This document shows positions 1-7,230 of a DNA stretch of 17,309 nt, in pieces. The stretch comes from Nitrososphaeraceae archaeon. Lineage in GTDB: Archaea; Thermoproteota; Nitrososphaeria; Nitrososphaerales; Nitrososphaeraceae. Both the position numbers and the translations under genes were made by a program. Each line of letters opens with the position of its first letter. The stretch's first letter is position 1. The notes beneath the pieces are model-generated. The model was not told the origin of the DNA, searched no databases, and saw only the letters and a list, made by a program, of their open reading frames with translations. The stretch spans positions 1 through 17,309 of the forward strand of contig JAICHH010000019.1 of assembly GCA_025922715.1 (NCBI GenBank), read 5' to 3'.

Positions 1-1
1 T

Positions 2-247
2 CTTCTTAGAAAAGAAAAAATTGACTCTTTAATTTTCACTAGTCCATCCAATGTCAATCATTTTATAAATATTATACAGCAACACTCATCCGATCTCTTC
101 CCTTTAGTTTGGAAAATAAAAATGGTATTATCTATTGGACCCCTTACTAGTAAAGAGCTTATGAAATCTAATATCCCATTCTCCGAATCGAAAAACCATT
201 CGTTAGAAGGGCTTTGTGAAAAGCTTTTTATGAAAACCTTTATATGA
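2..247 (+). CDS. hemD: Uroporphyrinogen-III synthase, C-terminal part (5' end outside window)
   Basis: An open frame enters from the left edge and ends at a TGA at 245-247, giving the last 81 residues of a protein. It carries the C-terminal hallmarks of HemD: a strand followed by FTSPSNVNHF, then LSIGPLTSKEL, then a closing HSLEGLCEKL helix, matching the family pattern FTSxxxV..F / IGxxTxxxL / tIegLv. HemD cyclises hydroxymethylbilane to uroporphyrinogen III in the cytoplasm, the branch point to haem, sirohaem and cobamides. The reverse-strand open frame over the same bases is a shadow. Only the second half of the family fold is visible, so active-site residues cannot be judged. The next gene, sufB, is co-directional after about 100 bp with its own TATA-like boxes. 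Confidence 0.75.
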   Translation, partial: LLRKEKIDSLIFTSPSNVNHFINIIQQHSSDLFPLVWKIKMVLSIGPLTSKELMKSNIPFSESKNHSLEGLCEKLFMKTFI

Positions 248-319
248 AAGAAAAAAAAATTCAAATAAAATAAATAATTTATCTTATTAATACTTTTTTA
301 AATAGTATCTATTGTAAAA

Positions 320-327
320 TTTATATA
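320..327 (+). promoter_or_regulatory. TATA-like box of the suf cluster
   Basis: TTTATATA is centred about 26 bp before the ATG at 350, which would give a leaderless transcript beginning at that ATG. A second box, TTTAAATA at 297-304, would instead start transcription near 327 with a short leader. Position only; not experimentally supported. Confidence 0.4.
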
Positions 328-349
328 ACATAACGCCGTTATGAAATAC

Positions 350-1750
350 ATGACTACAGAAGAACTTAACATGGATTATAGTAAATATGATTTCAAGGAC
401 TCTACAGACTTATATGTTTATACAAGTAAGAAAGGTCTTTCGCGCGGGACTATTGAAGAAATAAGTAGAATTAAGAATGAACCAGAATGGATGCTCAATT
501 TTAGATTGAGATCTTATGACATTTTCATGAAAAAACCTATGCCTGTATGGGGTGGTGATTTATCAAAAATTAATTTTCAAAATATATTTTATTATACAAA
601 AGCATCAGAAAAGCAAAGTAAAAGCTGGGACGATGTGCCTGACTCAGTTAGAAAAACATTTGATAAACTTGGAATACCAGAAGCCGAAAAAAAATTCCTA
701 GCTGGTGTGGGTGCTCAATATGAATCAGAAACTGTATATCATAACTTACGTGAAGATCTCTCAAAACAAGGAGTAATATTTTCAGATACAGATACAGCAG
801 TTAAAGAACATCCAGATATTTTAAAAAAGTATTTCGGAAAGGTTATACCACCAGAAGACAACAAATTCGCTGCATTAAATAGTGCTGTATGGTCAGGCGG
901 TTCTTTTATTTATGTTCCACCAAATGTAAAAATTGAGCTTCCATTACAAGCTTACTTTAGAATTAATGCTGAAAATATCGGACAATTTGAACGTACTTTA
1001 ATTATTGCTGATGAAGGATCAGAAGTACACTATATTGAAGGTTGTACTGCTCCTGTTTATACAACTGAATCCTTACATTCTGCTGTTGTTGAATTAATTG
1101 CAAAGAAAGATGCAAAAATAAGATACACAACTATTCAGAATTGGAGTAAAGATGTTTATAACTTAGTAACAAAAAGGGCGTATGCCTATGAAAATGCTAG
1201 AGTAGAATGGATTGACGGAAATATTGGAAGTAAATTGACTATGAAGTATCCTGGGGTTTATATGCTGGGAAGAAATGCGCATGCAGAAGTTGTATCGATA
1301 GCCTTTGCTGGGTCGGATCAACATCAAGATGCAGGAGCAAAAGCTGTTCATTTAGCTCCTGATACCACATCGAGAATTACAAGTAAATCTGTCAGTAAAC
1401 AATCTGGTAGAACTACCTATCGAGGTTTATTGCATGTTGCAAAGGGTGCTACTGGTGTTAAGTCAAACGTTCGCTGTGATGCACTTTTACTTGATGAAAC
1501 ATCAAGAACAGATACATATCCATATGTCGAAGTGAACGAAGATGATGCAACAATTTCTCATGAAGCTAGTGTTGGAAAAATTGGCGAAGATCAAATTTTC
1601 TATCTTATGAGTAGGGGATTCTCAGAGTCTGACGCTTTGTCACTTATAGTGGGTGGGTTTATAGAACCATTTACAAAGGAACTACCAATGGAATATGCAG
1701 TAGAATTAAATCGACTCGTCAAGTTAGAAATGGAAGACTCTGTAGGTTAG
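350..1750 (+). CDS. sufB: Fe-S cluster assembly scaffold protein SufB
   Basis: SufB is the cytoplasmic scaffold of the SUF system; with SufD and the ATPase SufC it builds [Fe-S] clusters and passes them to apoproteins. The 466-residue product has the full family layout: N-terminal helical part, then the right-handed beta-helix. Visible markers numbered from this start are EGCTAP (Cys232), VRCDALLLDE (Cys376, matching the E. coli sulfur-accepting Cys405), SHEAS (His404-Glu405, near the cluster-forming region) and QIFYLMSRGFSESDA. I prefer ATG 350 because a TATA-like box lies 26 bp upstream; ATG 341, in frame, adds three residues and is the alternative. sufD follows after 37 bp. No sufC lies next to it, which is unusual for a suf operon. 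Family assignment is secure; start choice is an inference. Confidence 0.96.
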   Translation: MTTEELNMDYSKYDFKDSTDLYVYTSKKGLSRGTIEEISRIKNEPEWMLNFRLRSYDIFMKKPMPVWGGDLSKINFQNIFYYTKASEKQSKSWDDVPDSVRKTFDKLGIPEAEKKFLAGVGAQYESETVYHNLREDLSKQGVIFSDTDTAVKEHPDILKKYFGKVIPPEDNKFAALNSAVWSGGSFIYVPPNVKIELPLQAYFRINAENIGQFERTLIIADEGSEVHYIEGCTAPVYTTESLHSAVVELIAKKDAKIRYTTIQNWSKDVYNLVTKRAYAYENARVEWIDGNIGSKLTMKYPGVYMLGRNAHAEVVSIAFAGSDQHQDAGAKAVHLAPDTTSRITSKSVSKQSGRTTYRGLLHVAKGATGVKSNVRCDALLLDETSRTDTYPYVEVNEDDATISHEASVGKIGEDQIFYLMSRGFSESDALSLIVGGFIEPFTKELPMEYAVELNRLVKLEMEDSVG

Positions 1751-1762
1751 CAAATACTTAAC

Positions 1763-1769
1763 TTTTTTT
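1763..1769 (+). terminator. Oligo-T tract between sufB and sufD
   Basis: Seven Ts lie 13 bp after the sufB stop. Archaeal RNA polymerase terminates at oligo-T runs without needing a hairpin, so this may partly terminate or attenuate transcription into sufD. The short gap argues the two genes still share a transcript. Confidence 0.25.
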
Positions 1770-1787
1770 GCAAGTGATAATAATAAC

Positions 1788-3209
1788 ATGTACCAACTAT
1801 CTTTGCTAGAAAAAAATTTTGAAAATTTTATAGAAGACTTTAAAGAACCACCATGGATGAAACAATCCCGGTATGATGCCTTTAAAAGTTACATAAGCCT
1901 ACCATTAGAAGCCTCTTCACTTTATAGTAAATATTCCAATGCAAATAAATTAATTGCTGAAAAGGTTTTTTTTAATGATTCTAATTTACAACGTGAATCT
2001 GCCAATGATTTGGATATTTTTTCGGATAGAATAGAGGAGTTTAATAAAACTACAAGTGTTTTATGCAACAATTCAAAAATTCTTGAATCATTTGTCACAG
2101 AAGAGTTGGAAAAAAAAGGTATAGTTATTTTAAATATTTCTCAGGCTCTAAGAGATTACCCTGATTTATTACAAAAATATCTTAACAAAAACAAATTAAA
2201 TTACCAAGAGGACAAATTTTTGGCGTTATCATCAGCTGCATTTCAAAATGGGCTTTTTATTTTGATTCCTAAGAACATCGTATTGGAAGATCCTATTAGA
2301 ATAGTGAATTATCTTTCAGATGATGGGTTATCATCAATATCTAGAAATATAGTAGTATGTGAAGAGTTTTCGAAAGCTACTTTAGTTCAAGAATTATATT
2401 CACCCCGATTAAAGAAACCAGAGTATCAACAAACGCATTTCGAATTATTGGAATCCTATGTCCTTCCGAATGCTCAATGTGAAATAGTTACGTTACAATC
2501 AATGGATTATGATGCAATTAGTTTTTCCAATAGAAAAGCCTATGTAGAAAGAGATGGGAAGATGTCTTGGTCCTTAGCTTTATTTGGGTCACAATTGTCG
2601 AGGTATAAAGTTGATAGTATTATGCAAGGACCAGGCGCTTTAGCGGAAGATGTTGAAATTATATTTGGAGTAGGTAATCAATCCTTTGACATTACTTCCA
2701 ATTTAATTCATGTAGCTCCCCATACTCGAGGTAAGGTTTTAGTGAAATCCGTGATGAAGGATACATCCCAGTCTCTTTTTAAAGGGATGATAAAAATTCA
2801 TACAAATGCCAAAGCTACTGAATCGTATTTAGCAGGGCATGCTATATTATTGGATAAAGGTGCAAAATCAGATGCAATCCCGGGCTTGGAAATAGAGTCC
2901 AATGAAGTTAAGGCTACACATTCTGCCTCTGTAGCTCAGATAGATGAAAGGCAAATCTTTTACCTTATGTCTCGTGGTCTTTCAGAGGAATTAGCTAAAA
3001 GGGAAATAGTTGCGGGATTTTTAGAACCTATCTCTAGAAAGATGGGTCCAACTATTCGTGCTTGGATTAATTATTTAATTGAAAATAAATGGTTAGGCAA
3101 ACCATTAAAGTTAAAAATAGATGAAGCAATGGAACAAATTCTGGAAATTGAAAAAACAAGATATCGGGAAACTGAAGATATTTTTGAAAAACACTATAAA
3201 TATAGGTAA
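1788..3209 (+). CDS. sufD: Fe-S cluster assembly protein SufD
   Basis: SufD is the SufB paralogue that completes the SufBCD complex and is needed for iron entry during cluster assembly. The 473-residue protein has a divergent helical N-terminus (about 1-140), a beta-helix core and a strongly conserved C-terminus: GLEIESNEVKATHSASV followed by ERQIFYLMSRGLSEE. His378 in KATHSA aligns with the E. coli SufD His360 implicated in nascent cluster binding. It lacks the SufB motif VRC at the equivalent place (AGHAILLD instead), which separates it from SufB. The ATG lies 37 bp after sufB and is preceded by AAGTGAT, a weak match to the ribosome-binding consensus. The Rieske gene starts 33 bp downstream, so the three genes look like one operon. 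Confidence 0.94.
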   Translation: MYQLSLLEKNFENFIEDFKEPPWMKQSRYDAFKSYISLPLEASSLYSKYSNANKLIAEKVFFNDSNLQRESANDLDIFSDRIEEFNKTTSVLCNNSKILESFVTEELEKKGIVILNISQALRDYPDLLQKYLNKNKLNYQEDKFLALSSAAFQNGLFILIPKNIVLEDPIRIVNYLSDDGLSSISRNIVVCEEFSKATLVQELYSPRLKKPEYQQTHFELLESYVLPNAQCEIVTLQSMDYDAISFSNRKAYVERDGKMSWSLALFGSQLSRYKVDSIMQGPGALAEDVEIIFGVGNQSFDITSNLIHVAPHTRGKVLVKSVMKDTSQSLFKGMIKIHTNAKATESYLAGHAILLDKGAKSDAIPGLEIESNEVKATHSASVAQIDERQIFYLMSRGLSEELAKREIVAGFLEPISRKMGPTIRAWINYLIENKWLGKPLKLKIDEAMEQILEIEKTRYRETEDIFEKHYKYR

Positions 3210-3242
3210 CATATATTACTGTTATTTATTTGGAGATAAATA

Positions 3243-3557
3243 ATGGCTGATTGGGTAAGAGTTTGTGATCTTGATTCCCTCAAACCAGGGGAGTTGAGGG
3301 ATTTTGATTTTAATGACAAAAAGATTCTTCTTGTTAATATAAAGAACACAATATACGCTAGTGATAGAATTTGCACCCATGCGTATGCAGATCTATCTAT
3401 GGGTTTTTTAAATGAAGAAGAAAAAACTGTTACATGTCCACTTCATATGTCTGTATTTAATCTTAATGATGGAATACCACTTAACTTACCAGCCGAAGAA
3501 CCATTAAAGGTTTATAAAACTAAGATAGATAACAAGGCAGTTTTTATATTTCTCTGA
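3243..3557 (+). CDS. Small Rieske-type [2Fe-2S] ferredoxin
   Basis: A 104-residue single-domain Rieske protein. Both cluster motifs are intact: ICTHAYADLS supplies Cys44 and His46, and CPLHMSVF supplies Cys65 and His68. The rest (DWVRVCDLDSLKPGE start, LPAEEPLKVYKTKI near the end) fits the soluble NirD/biphenyl-dioxygenase-ferredoxin-like group, with no membrane anchor, so it acts as a cytoplasmic one-electron carrier. A clear GGAG ribosome-binding site at 3232-3235 sits 7 nt before the ATG and decides the start. Its place directly after sufB-sufD suggests it is either a client of, or an electron donor to, Fe-S assembly; that link is inferred from position only. Confidence 0.9.
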   Translation: MADWVRVCDLDSLKPGELRDFDFNDKKILLVNIKNTIYASDRICTHAYADLSMGFLNEEEKTVTCPLHMSVFNLNDGIPLNLPAEEPLKVYKTKIDNKAVFIFL

Positions 3558-3814
3558 TTTAATATTCACAATGGTATATTCAATGAACAAAGTTGACTAT
3601 TTTAATAGACTTTTCAAATATAATACTTGTGCATACAAACAACCAGATAGTGAAAAATTGTAAATAATAATAAAAATACTAATAACCATTATCTTAAATA
3701 ACTACTACTATTTTATATTCAATAAAATATTCCAAATTCCTATTAAAATTTTGATTTTAGTGTATCAATGAAAAATGAAAATATTTTTTTATCTTAATTA
3801 TTAATGTCATTCTA

Positions 3815-4693
3815 TTGAAAATTGGAATTATTGGATTAGGATTAATGGGTAGTAATCTTTGCTTACGCCTAATTAGAAAAGGATTTCGAGTGAATGTTAA
3901 TAATCGCAATATTTCAAAATGCCTAGCAATAGAAAAAAAAGGCGCTAAAGTTTTTAATACACCCAAGGAAGTAGCAGATTATTCTGATTTTATTATAACT
4001 TGTGTAACAAATTTCGAAGCAGTTGATAGAATATATTTTTATAAAAATGGTGTAAGTGAAACAAAAAATAAAAAAGTAATTGTTTCGGACTTTAGTACTA
4101 TTTCTCCAAAAGCATCAGTTTATTGTTATCAGAAATTTAAAAGAAAAAATATATCAATGATGAGTATTCCAGTAATGGGTGGTCCTAATGCAGCATTAAC
4201 TGGGACACTTGTCCCAATTGTAGCGGGAGAAGAAACTTCATTTAAAAAAATAAAGTATGTATTAGAGGAATTGGGTGATCCTGTTTTTTATATTGGAAAT
4301 AAAGCAGGCTCAGCAAATGCTATCAAGTTGGCGCTTAATCTCAATATTGGAATAATAGCAATGGCTTTATCTGAAGGGTTATTATTATCTGGAAGATATG
4401 ACATTGATCCCAACCTTTACTTGAAGATATTAAATTCTACTAATTTTAAAACAGGTATGAGTGAAAATAAGGGGCCTAAAATGATAAAAGATGATTATTC
4501 TCCTTCATTTTATTTGAAAAATATGAAAAAGGATTTAGCTCTTATAATGGAAGCAGCCAAAGAACAAGAACTTTCTTTACCTATTACAGGTCTTGCCTTT
4601 CAATTATACAATTATGCTGCAAAATCAACATTTGCAGATCTAGATTATACGGTAATTTACAAGTTCTTAAGAAAACTGCATAGACTAGAATAA
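3815..4693 (+). CDS. NAD(P)-dependent beta-hydroxyacid dehydrogenase (HIBADH / glyoxylate-succinic semialdehyde reductase family)
   Basis: A complete 292-residue member of the 3-hydroxyisobutyrate dehydrogenase family. The Rossmann motif GIIGLGLMGSNL (Gly7, Gly9, Gly12) begins at residue 4. The second strand ends in NNRNISK; an N-R-x-x-x-K pattern there is typical of NADPH-preferring members. Substrate-binding segments are DFSTISP (92-98) and SIPVMGGPNAALTGTL (117-132, normally APVSGG), and the catalytic lysine is Lys171 in SANAIKLALN. It would interconvert a small 3- or 4-hydroxyacid and its aldehyde or ketoacid in the cytoplasm; the exact substrate cannot be read. The start is TTG at 3815, the only one that keeps the first beta strand of the fold. 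It stands alone: 257 bp from the Rieske gene and 487 bp from the next gene, which runs the other way. Confidence 0.88.
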   Translation: MKIGIIGLGLMGSNLCLRLIRKGFRVNVNNRNISKCLAIEKKGAKVFNTPKEVADYSDFIITCVTNFEAVDRIYFYKNGVSETKNKKVIVSDFSTISPKASVYCYQKFKRKNISMMSIPVMGGPNAALTGTLVPIVAGEETSFKKIKYVLEELGDPVFYIGNKAGSANAIKLALNLNIGIIAMALSEGLLLSGRYDIDPNLYLKILNSTNFKTGMSENKGPKMIKDDYSPSFYLKNMKKDLALIMEAAKEQELSLPITGLAFQLYNYAAKSTFADLDYTVIYKFLRKLHRLE

Positions 4694-5180
4694 ATTATTC
4701 TGCACACCAAATATTACTTCTATTTTTCTTATTTCTTTATTTGTTTTGTAATATCAGGTCTATAATCTTACTTTAAATAGGATTTTAATAAATTCAAAGT
4801 TAATCTAGTAAAAGATGCATAGTTTCCACAAGATAAAAAAGGTGAAATGTGGGAAAATTAATCATTGAATCAATTAATTCTCAAAAATAAGTAATAGAAT
4901 AAAAAATTTGATGTGATAGTAATTGCTTATATTAAGAGGATATATACGATTATTTAATAGCGAACTGCTGTAATTAATAGATTCTTAAGAAAACTAATTT
5001 ATTTAGGCGATATCTATATGAACATGAATACATGAATTGTGATTAGATTAGATTTTATTTCGATACAACCTTAAAACAAATTTATTAAGTTTGCTATTGT
5101 TGCCTTTTCTGACTTAAATTAATAATTGTACACATATTAGAGTTCTTGTTGATATTGTTATTTCAGTAAAATTGTAACAA
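4694..5180. other. Non-coding spacer with a possible gene-end remnant
   Basis: No credible gene or structured RNA is seen in these 487 bp. The first 60 bp are T-rich on the plus strand and may end the dehydrogenase transcript. Around 4972-4997 the DNA repeats the end of the upstream gene (22 of 26 bases, including 14 in a row) and would encode VINRFLRKL, against VIYKFLRKL in the gene. The surrounding frame is broken by stops. This may be a decayed copy of the dehydrogenase 3' end. Confidence 0.35.
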
Positions 5181-5540
5181 CTAACGAACTCTAGATCCTA
5201 AATCTACTTTCTCTCCTTTATCTATTGTTAACAAAAGTGGTTTTCCATCCATTCCATCTAATGCTAAAATCATTCCTTTGGATTCTATCTTTCCTATTGT
5301 CCGAGGTGAAAGATTTGTGCATACAATTACTAACTTTTCTTCCAATTCTTCCGGTTTGTAATACAGAGCCGCTCCAACAACTACTATTCTTTTCTCAGAG
5401 CCGAGATCTATCTCTGCTTTGTAAACTTTGTTCAAATTTGGTATATATTCAATTTTGTTTATCTTTCCTAGTCTTAAATCAATTTTACTAAAATCTTCAA
5501 ATGAGATCTTCTCGATTTCAGTTTTAACATCACTTTCCAT
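5181..5540 (-). CDS. Stand-alone tRNA-binding OB-fold protein (MetRS C-terminal / CsaA-like)
   Basis: A 119-residue protein that is a single tRNA-binding domain of the type found at the C-terminus of methionyl-tRNA synthetase and as free proteins (CsaA, Arc1p, archaeal MetRS beta subunit). Diagnostic segments are FEDFSKIDLRLGKI (14-27, the usual F-x-k-x-D-l-R-v-g-k-i), the core strands RIVVVGAALY and KLVIVCTNL, and NLSPRTIGKIESKGMILAL (76-94). It probably binds the tRNA elbow or outer corner and helps an aminoacyl-tRNA synthetase in the cytoplasm; a chaperone-like CsaA role is the alternative. The ATG at 5540 has an A+T-rich TATA-like stretch (5569-5579) upstream, fitting a very short leader. 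Neighbours do not refine the role. Confidence 0.85.
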   Translation of the reverse strand: MESDVKTEIEKISFEDFSKIDLRLGKINKIEYIPNLNKVYKAEIDLGSEKRIVVVGAALYYKPEELEEKLVIVCTNLSPRTIGKIESKGMILALDGMDGKPLLLTIDKGEKVDLGSRVR

Positions 5541-6419
5541 TTTAACTATTTAGACATGTAATTTTCTGGTATATAATATATCCTTAATAGAAAATCCTAT
5601 ACTTTTTTTTGGTCATATATGATAGAGCTTTAGTTGAATAAATTAAATTATCAATAATACATTCAAATTTGGAAACGTTGAATAATAATCACAACATCAA
5701 GTGACAAAGCTGTTAAAGCGTAGAGATCAATTGATAATACAATGAACAAGTATTCAACCAAAGAATATCTTGATATCTAATTAATCACGCTAAACGTAAT
5801 TCATAACTATATTCCACTAAAATGGTAAAAATTTTTAATAACGCTGAAAGATAGAAAAATTAAAAGATAATCATAACAATATTAGTAATATTCTGCAAGT
5901 AATGAATATAGAAAGATGCGTGAAAGTTTAGAAAACAAAAAAAAGAGAAAAAGTATCTTATTATAGATTCTAGGAAACCATTGTTCAAATTGATAACCAG
6001 CACCATGGTTATGAATATGTATTGACCATCTCTAGGAGTGTATTTGCAATGCATATAATACATATAATCGAAGATAAATGTATGTTGTAAGAATTATCTT
6101 AGATTGCGGGTTGAAAATATAAAAACCATAAGATATAGATGGCAAGGTAACATGTAGTATCAGATTTGTAAGGGAAGTTGAGTAATTCATCTGCATTTAC
6201 CGTTATAGAAAAGTTTGAAGAAAAGAGTTAACTAGTATTTCATATCAAGGAAGAAGTGGTTTTGATGATTTAGCTGTCTGACAATATAATTTCCTTGATA
6301 AAGGGGGTAATAACATCTTTATTCGGTGTTTCTTAGTACCTCTTTATGATGTAATTGTCAATTCTAATTATTAATTGTTGTCTTCAACCAGTGTAAGTGA
6401 ACTATACAACTAAATTCGG
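5541..6419. other. Long non-coding spacer (left part)
   Basis: About 880 bp without a convincing gene on either strand; the only sizeable open frame (5860-6063, minus) is low-complexity, hydrophobic and has no start signals. A perfect 10-bp inverted repeat lies at 6243-6252 / 6291-6300. The plus frame from 6219 to about 6370 reads as protein-like sequence with an internal stop and may be decayed coding DNA, but no family is recognisable. The right end holds the C/D guide RNA described separately. Confidence 0.4.
6243..6300. repeat. Perfect 10-bp inverted repeat with 38-nt spacer
   Basis: TATCAAGGAA at 6243-6252 is the exact reverse complement of TTCCTTGATA at 6291-6300. The pairing stops at once on both sides. 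The loop contains TGATGA and CTGA nine bases apart, but no second C'/D pair, so it is not a complete C/D RNA. It could be an RNA stem-loop or the ends of a small decayed element. Confidence 0.45.
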
Positions 6420-6467
6420 TCAGATACCCTAGTGCTTTCATCATCTTTCAGAATAGGATTTCATCAT
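6420..6467 (-). ncRNA. Box C/D guide sRNA (2'-O-methylation guide)
   Basis: On the minus strand the order of elements is textbook: box C ATGATGA (6467-6461), 9-nt guide AATCCTATT, box D' CTGA (6451-6448), 3-nt spacer AAG, box C' ATGATGA (6444-6438), 14-nt guide AAGCACTAGGGTAT, box D CTGA (6423-6420). All four boxes are perfect, and the 3-nt D'-C' spacer is typical of archaeal C/D RNAs, which work with L7Ae, Nop5 and fibrillarin. Bases outside C and D can form two or three pairs (GG with CC). A TATA-like TTTTAATAT (6491-6499) is centred about 26 bp upstream of 6470. By the D+5 rule the second guide marks a C within ATACC; its complement ATACCCTAGT resembles the conserved 16S rRNA 790-loop segment (inference). 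Mature ends may extend a few bases each way. Confidence 0.82.
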
Positions 6468-6490
6468 TCCATTTGTATTTATTTGATTCT

Positions 6491-6499
6491 ATATTAAAA
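6491..6499 (-). promoter_or_regulatory. TATA-like box of the C/D guide RNA
   Basis: On the minus strand TTTTAATAT is centred about 26 bp before 6470, three bases before box C. The spacing equals that seen at the two tRNA genes of the window, which supports an independent transcript. Confidence 0.45.
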
Positions 6500-6573
6500 G
6501 TTAAACTAAATTAGCTAATTAAATTGTATAAACTTACAAAGTATCTTTTATAAGAAAATCAAAAGTGTACTCC

Positions 6574-7230
6574 ATGTCTTTAGAAGAAAAAATATTTGAC
6601 AAAATTTTTTCTTCAGGTGTATCTGGACTAAAAAAAACTGATTTAACCAAAGAATTTGCATCAGTTGATCTGGATAATATCTTGAATACATGGATAAAAG
6701 AAAACAAAATTATTATATCCAAAAAGGGGAGTACAAATTACTGTTGGCATAAAGATAGTTATTTTCACTATCTCCTGGAGTCAGATCCTAAATTCAAATA
6801 TACTTTTGAAATATTAAAAGAAGTTCAAATTTCTTTTCAAAAATTATCGACTTCTATTGATAAACATGTAGAAAAGTTAGAAGGTAGGATGATTGTTTTA
6901 TTGGATTCAATCTTAGCAACAACTACTAATAATAATAATAATAATGTCTATGAAAATAGTATTCCTAAGCCCCAAAAGGTTATCAATTTACAAAACTTTA
7001 GTGATGATTTTGATTCAACTATTTGCAAATACTCTGATTCAATTGGGTGGGTACCCTTAGTCACTCTGAGAAATGATCTCTCTCATAAGTATGAGATTTC
7101 CGAAAAGGAATTCTATGATCTTGCAGAACAATTAGTTAATGAAAATAGATCTAAATATGAATTGTCTACAGGTGGTAATGAAGGAATTATGATTCGTGGA
7201 TTAGTATATGGATATGTAAGGTGTTTGTAA
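6574..7230 (+). CDS. Unrecognised protein with two apparent winged-helix domains; partner of the ATPase
   Basis: I do not recognise the family. The 218-residue product seems to have three parts: an N-terminal winged-helix-like domain (about 1-60: LEEKIFDKIFSSG, GLKKTDLTKEF, LDNILNTWIKENKIII then a hairpin), a charged helix that may form a coiled coil (about 75-110), a run of six Asn from an AAT repeat, and a second winged-helix-like domain (about 145-218: IGWVPLVTLRNDLS, EKEFYDLAEQLVNE, then strands to YGYVRCL). This suggests DNA binding, perhaps as a dimer. ATG 6574 is chosen because TATA-like CTTTTATAAG (6545-6554) is centred 25 bp upstream; GTG 6565 in frame is the alternative. Its stop touches the start of the ATPase gene, so the two are almost certainly cotranslated and probably interact. 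Confidence 0.8.
   Translation: MSLEEKIFDKIFSSGVSGLKKTDLTKEFASVDLDNILNTWIKENKIIISKKGSTNYCWHKDSYFHYLLESDPKFKYTFEILKEVQISFQKLSTSIDKHVEKLEGRMIVLLDSILATTTNNNNNNVYENSIPKPQKVINLQNFSDDFDSTICKYSDSIGWVPLVTLRNDLSHKYEISEKEFYDLAEQLVNENRSKYELSTGGNEGIMIRGLVYGYVRCL
6928..6945 (+). repeat. (AAT)6 trinucleotide repeat inside a coding region
   Basis: Six consecutive AAT codons encode an Asn run in the linker between the two predicted winged-helix parts. Slippage in units of three would change linker length without breaking the frame. Confidence 0.8.
7218..7223 (+). promoter_or_regulatory. Ribosome-binding site that fixes the TTG start of the ATPase
   Basis: AAGGTG, matching the core complementary to the 16S rRNA 3' end, ends 7 nt before TTG 7231 and lies inside the end of the upstream gene. 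It supports translational coupling of the pair. Confidence 0.55.

Noticed and set aside
58..264. 68-aa open frame on the minus strand
   Set aside because: It lies antisense to the hemD 3' end, is Phe-rich and low in complexity, and the plus frame has clear HemD motifs.
5225..5491. 88-aa open frame on the plus strand
   Set aside because: Antisense shadow of the tRNA-binding OB-fold gene; Leu/Phe-rich without any motif.
5860..6063. 67-aa open frame on the minus strand in the long spacer
   Set aside because: Hydrophobic low-complexity product, no promoter-like box or ribosome-binding site, no recognisable family.
6263..6281. TGATGA-9-CTGA as a second C/D RNA next to the first
   Set aside because: No C' and no second D box within a suitable distance, and the flanking bases directly outside the boxes do not pair; left only as part of the inverted-repeat observation.
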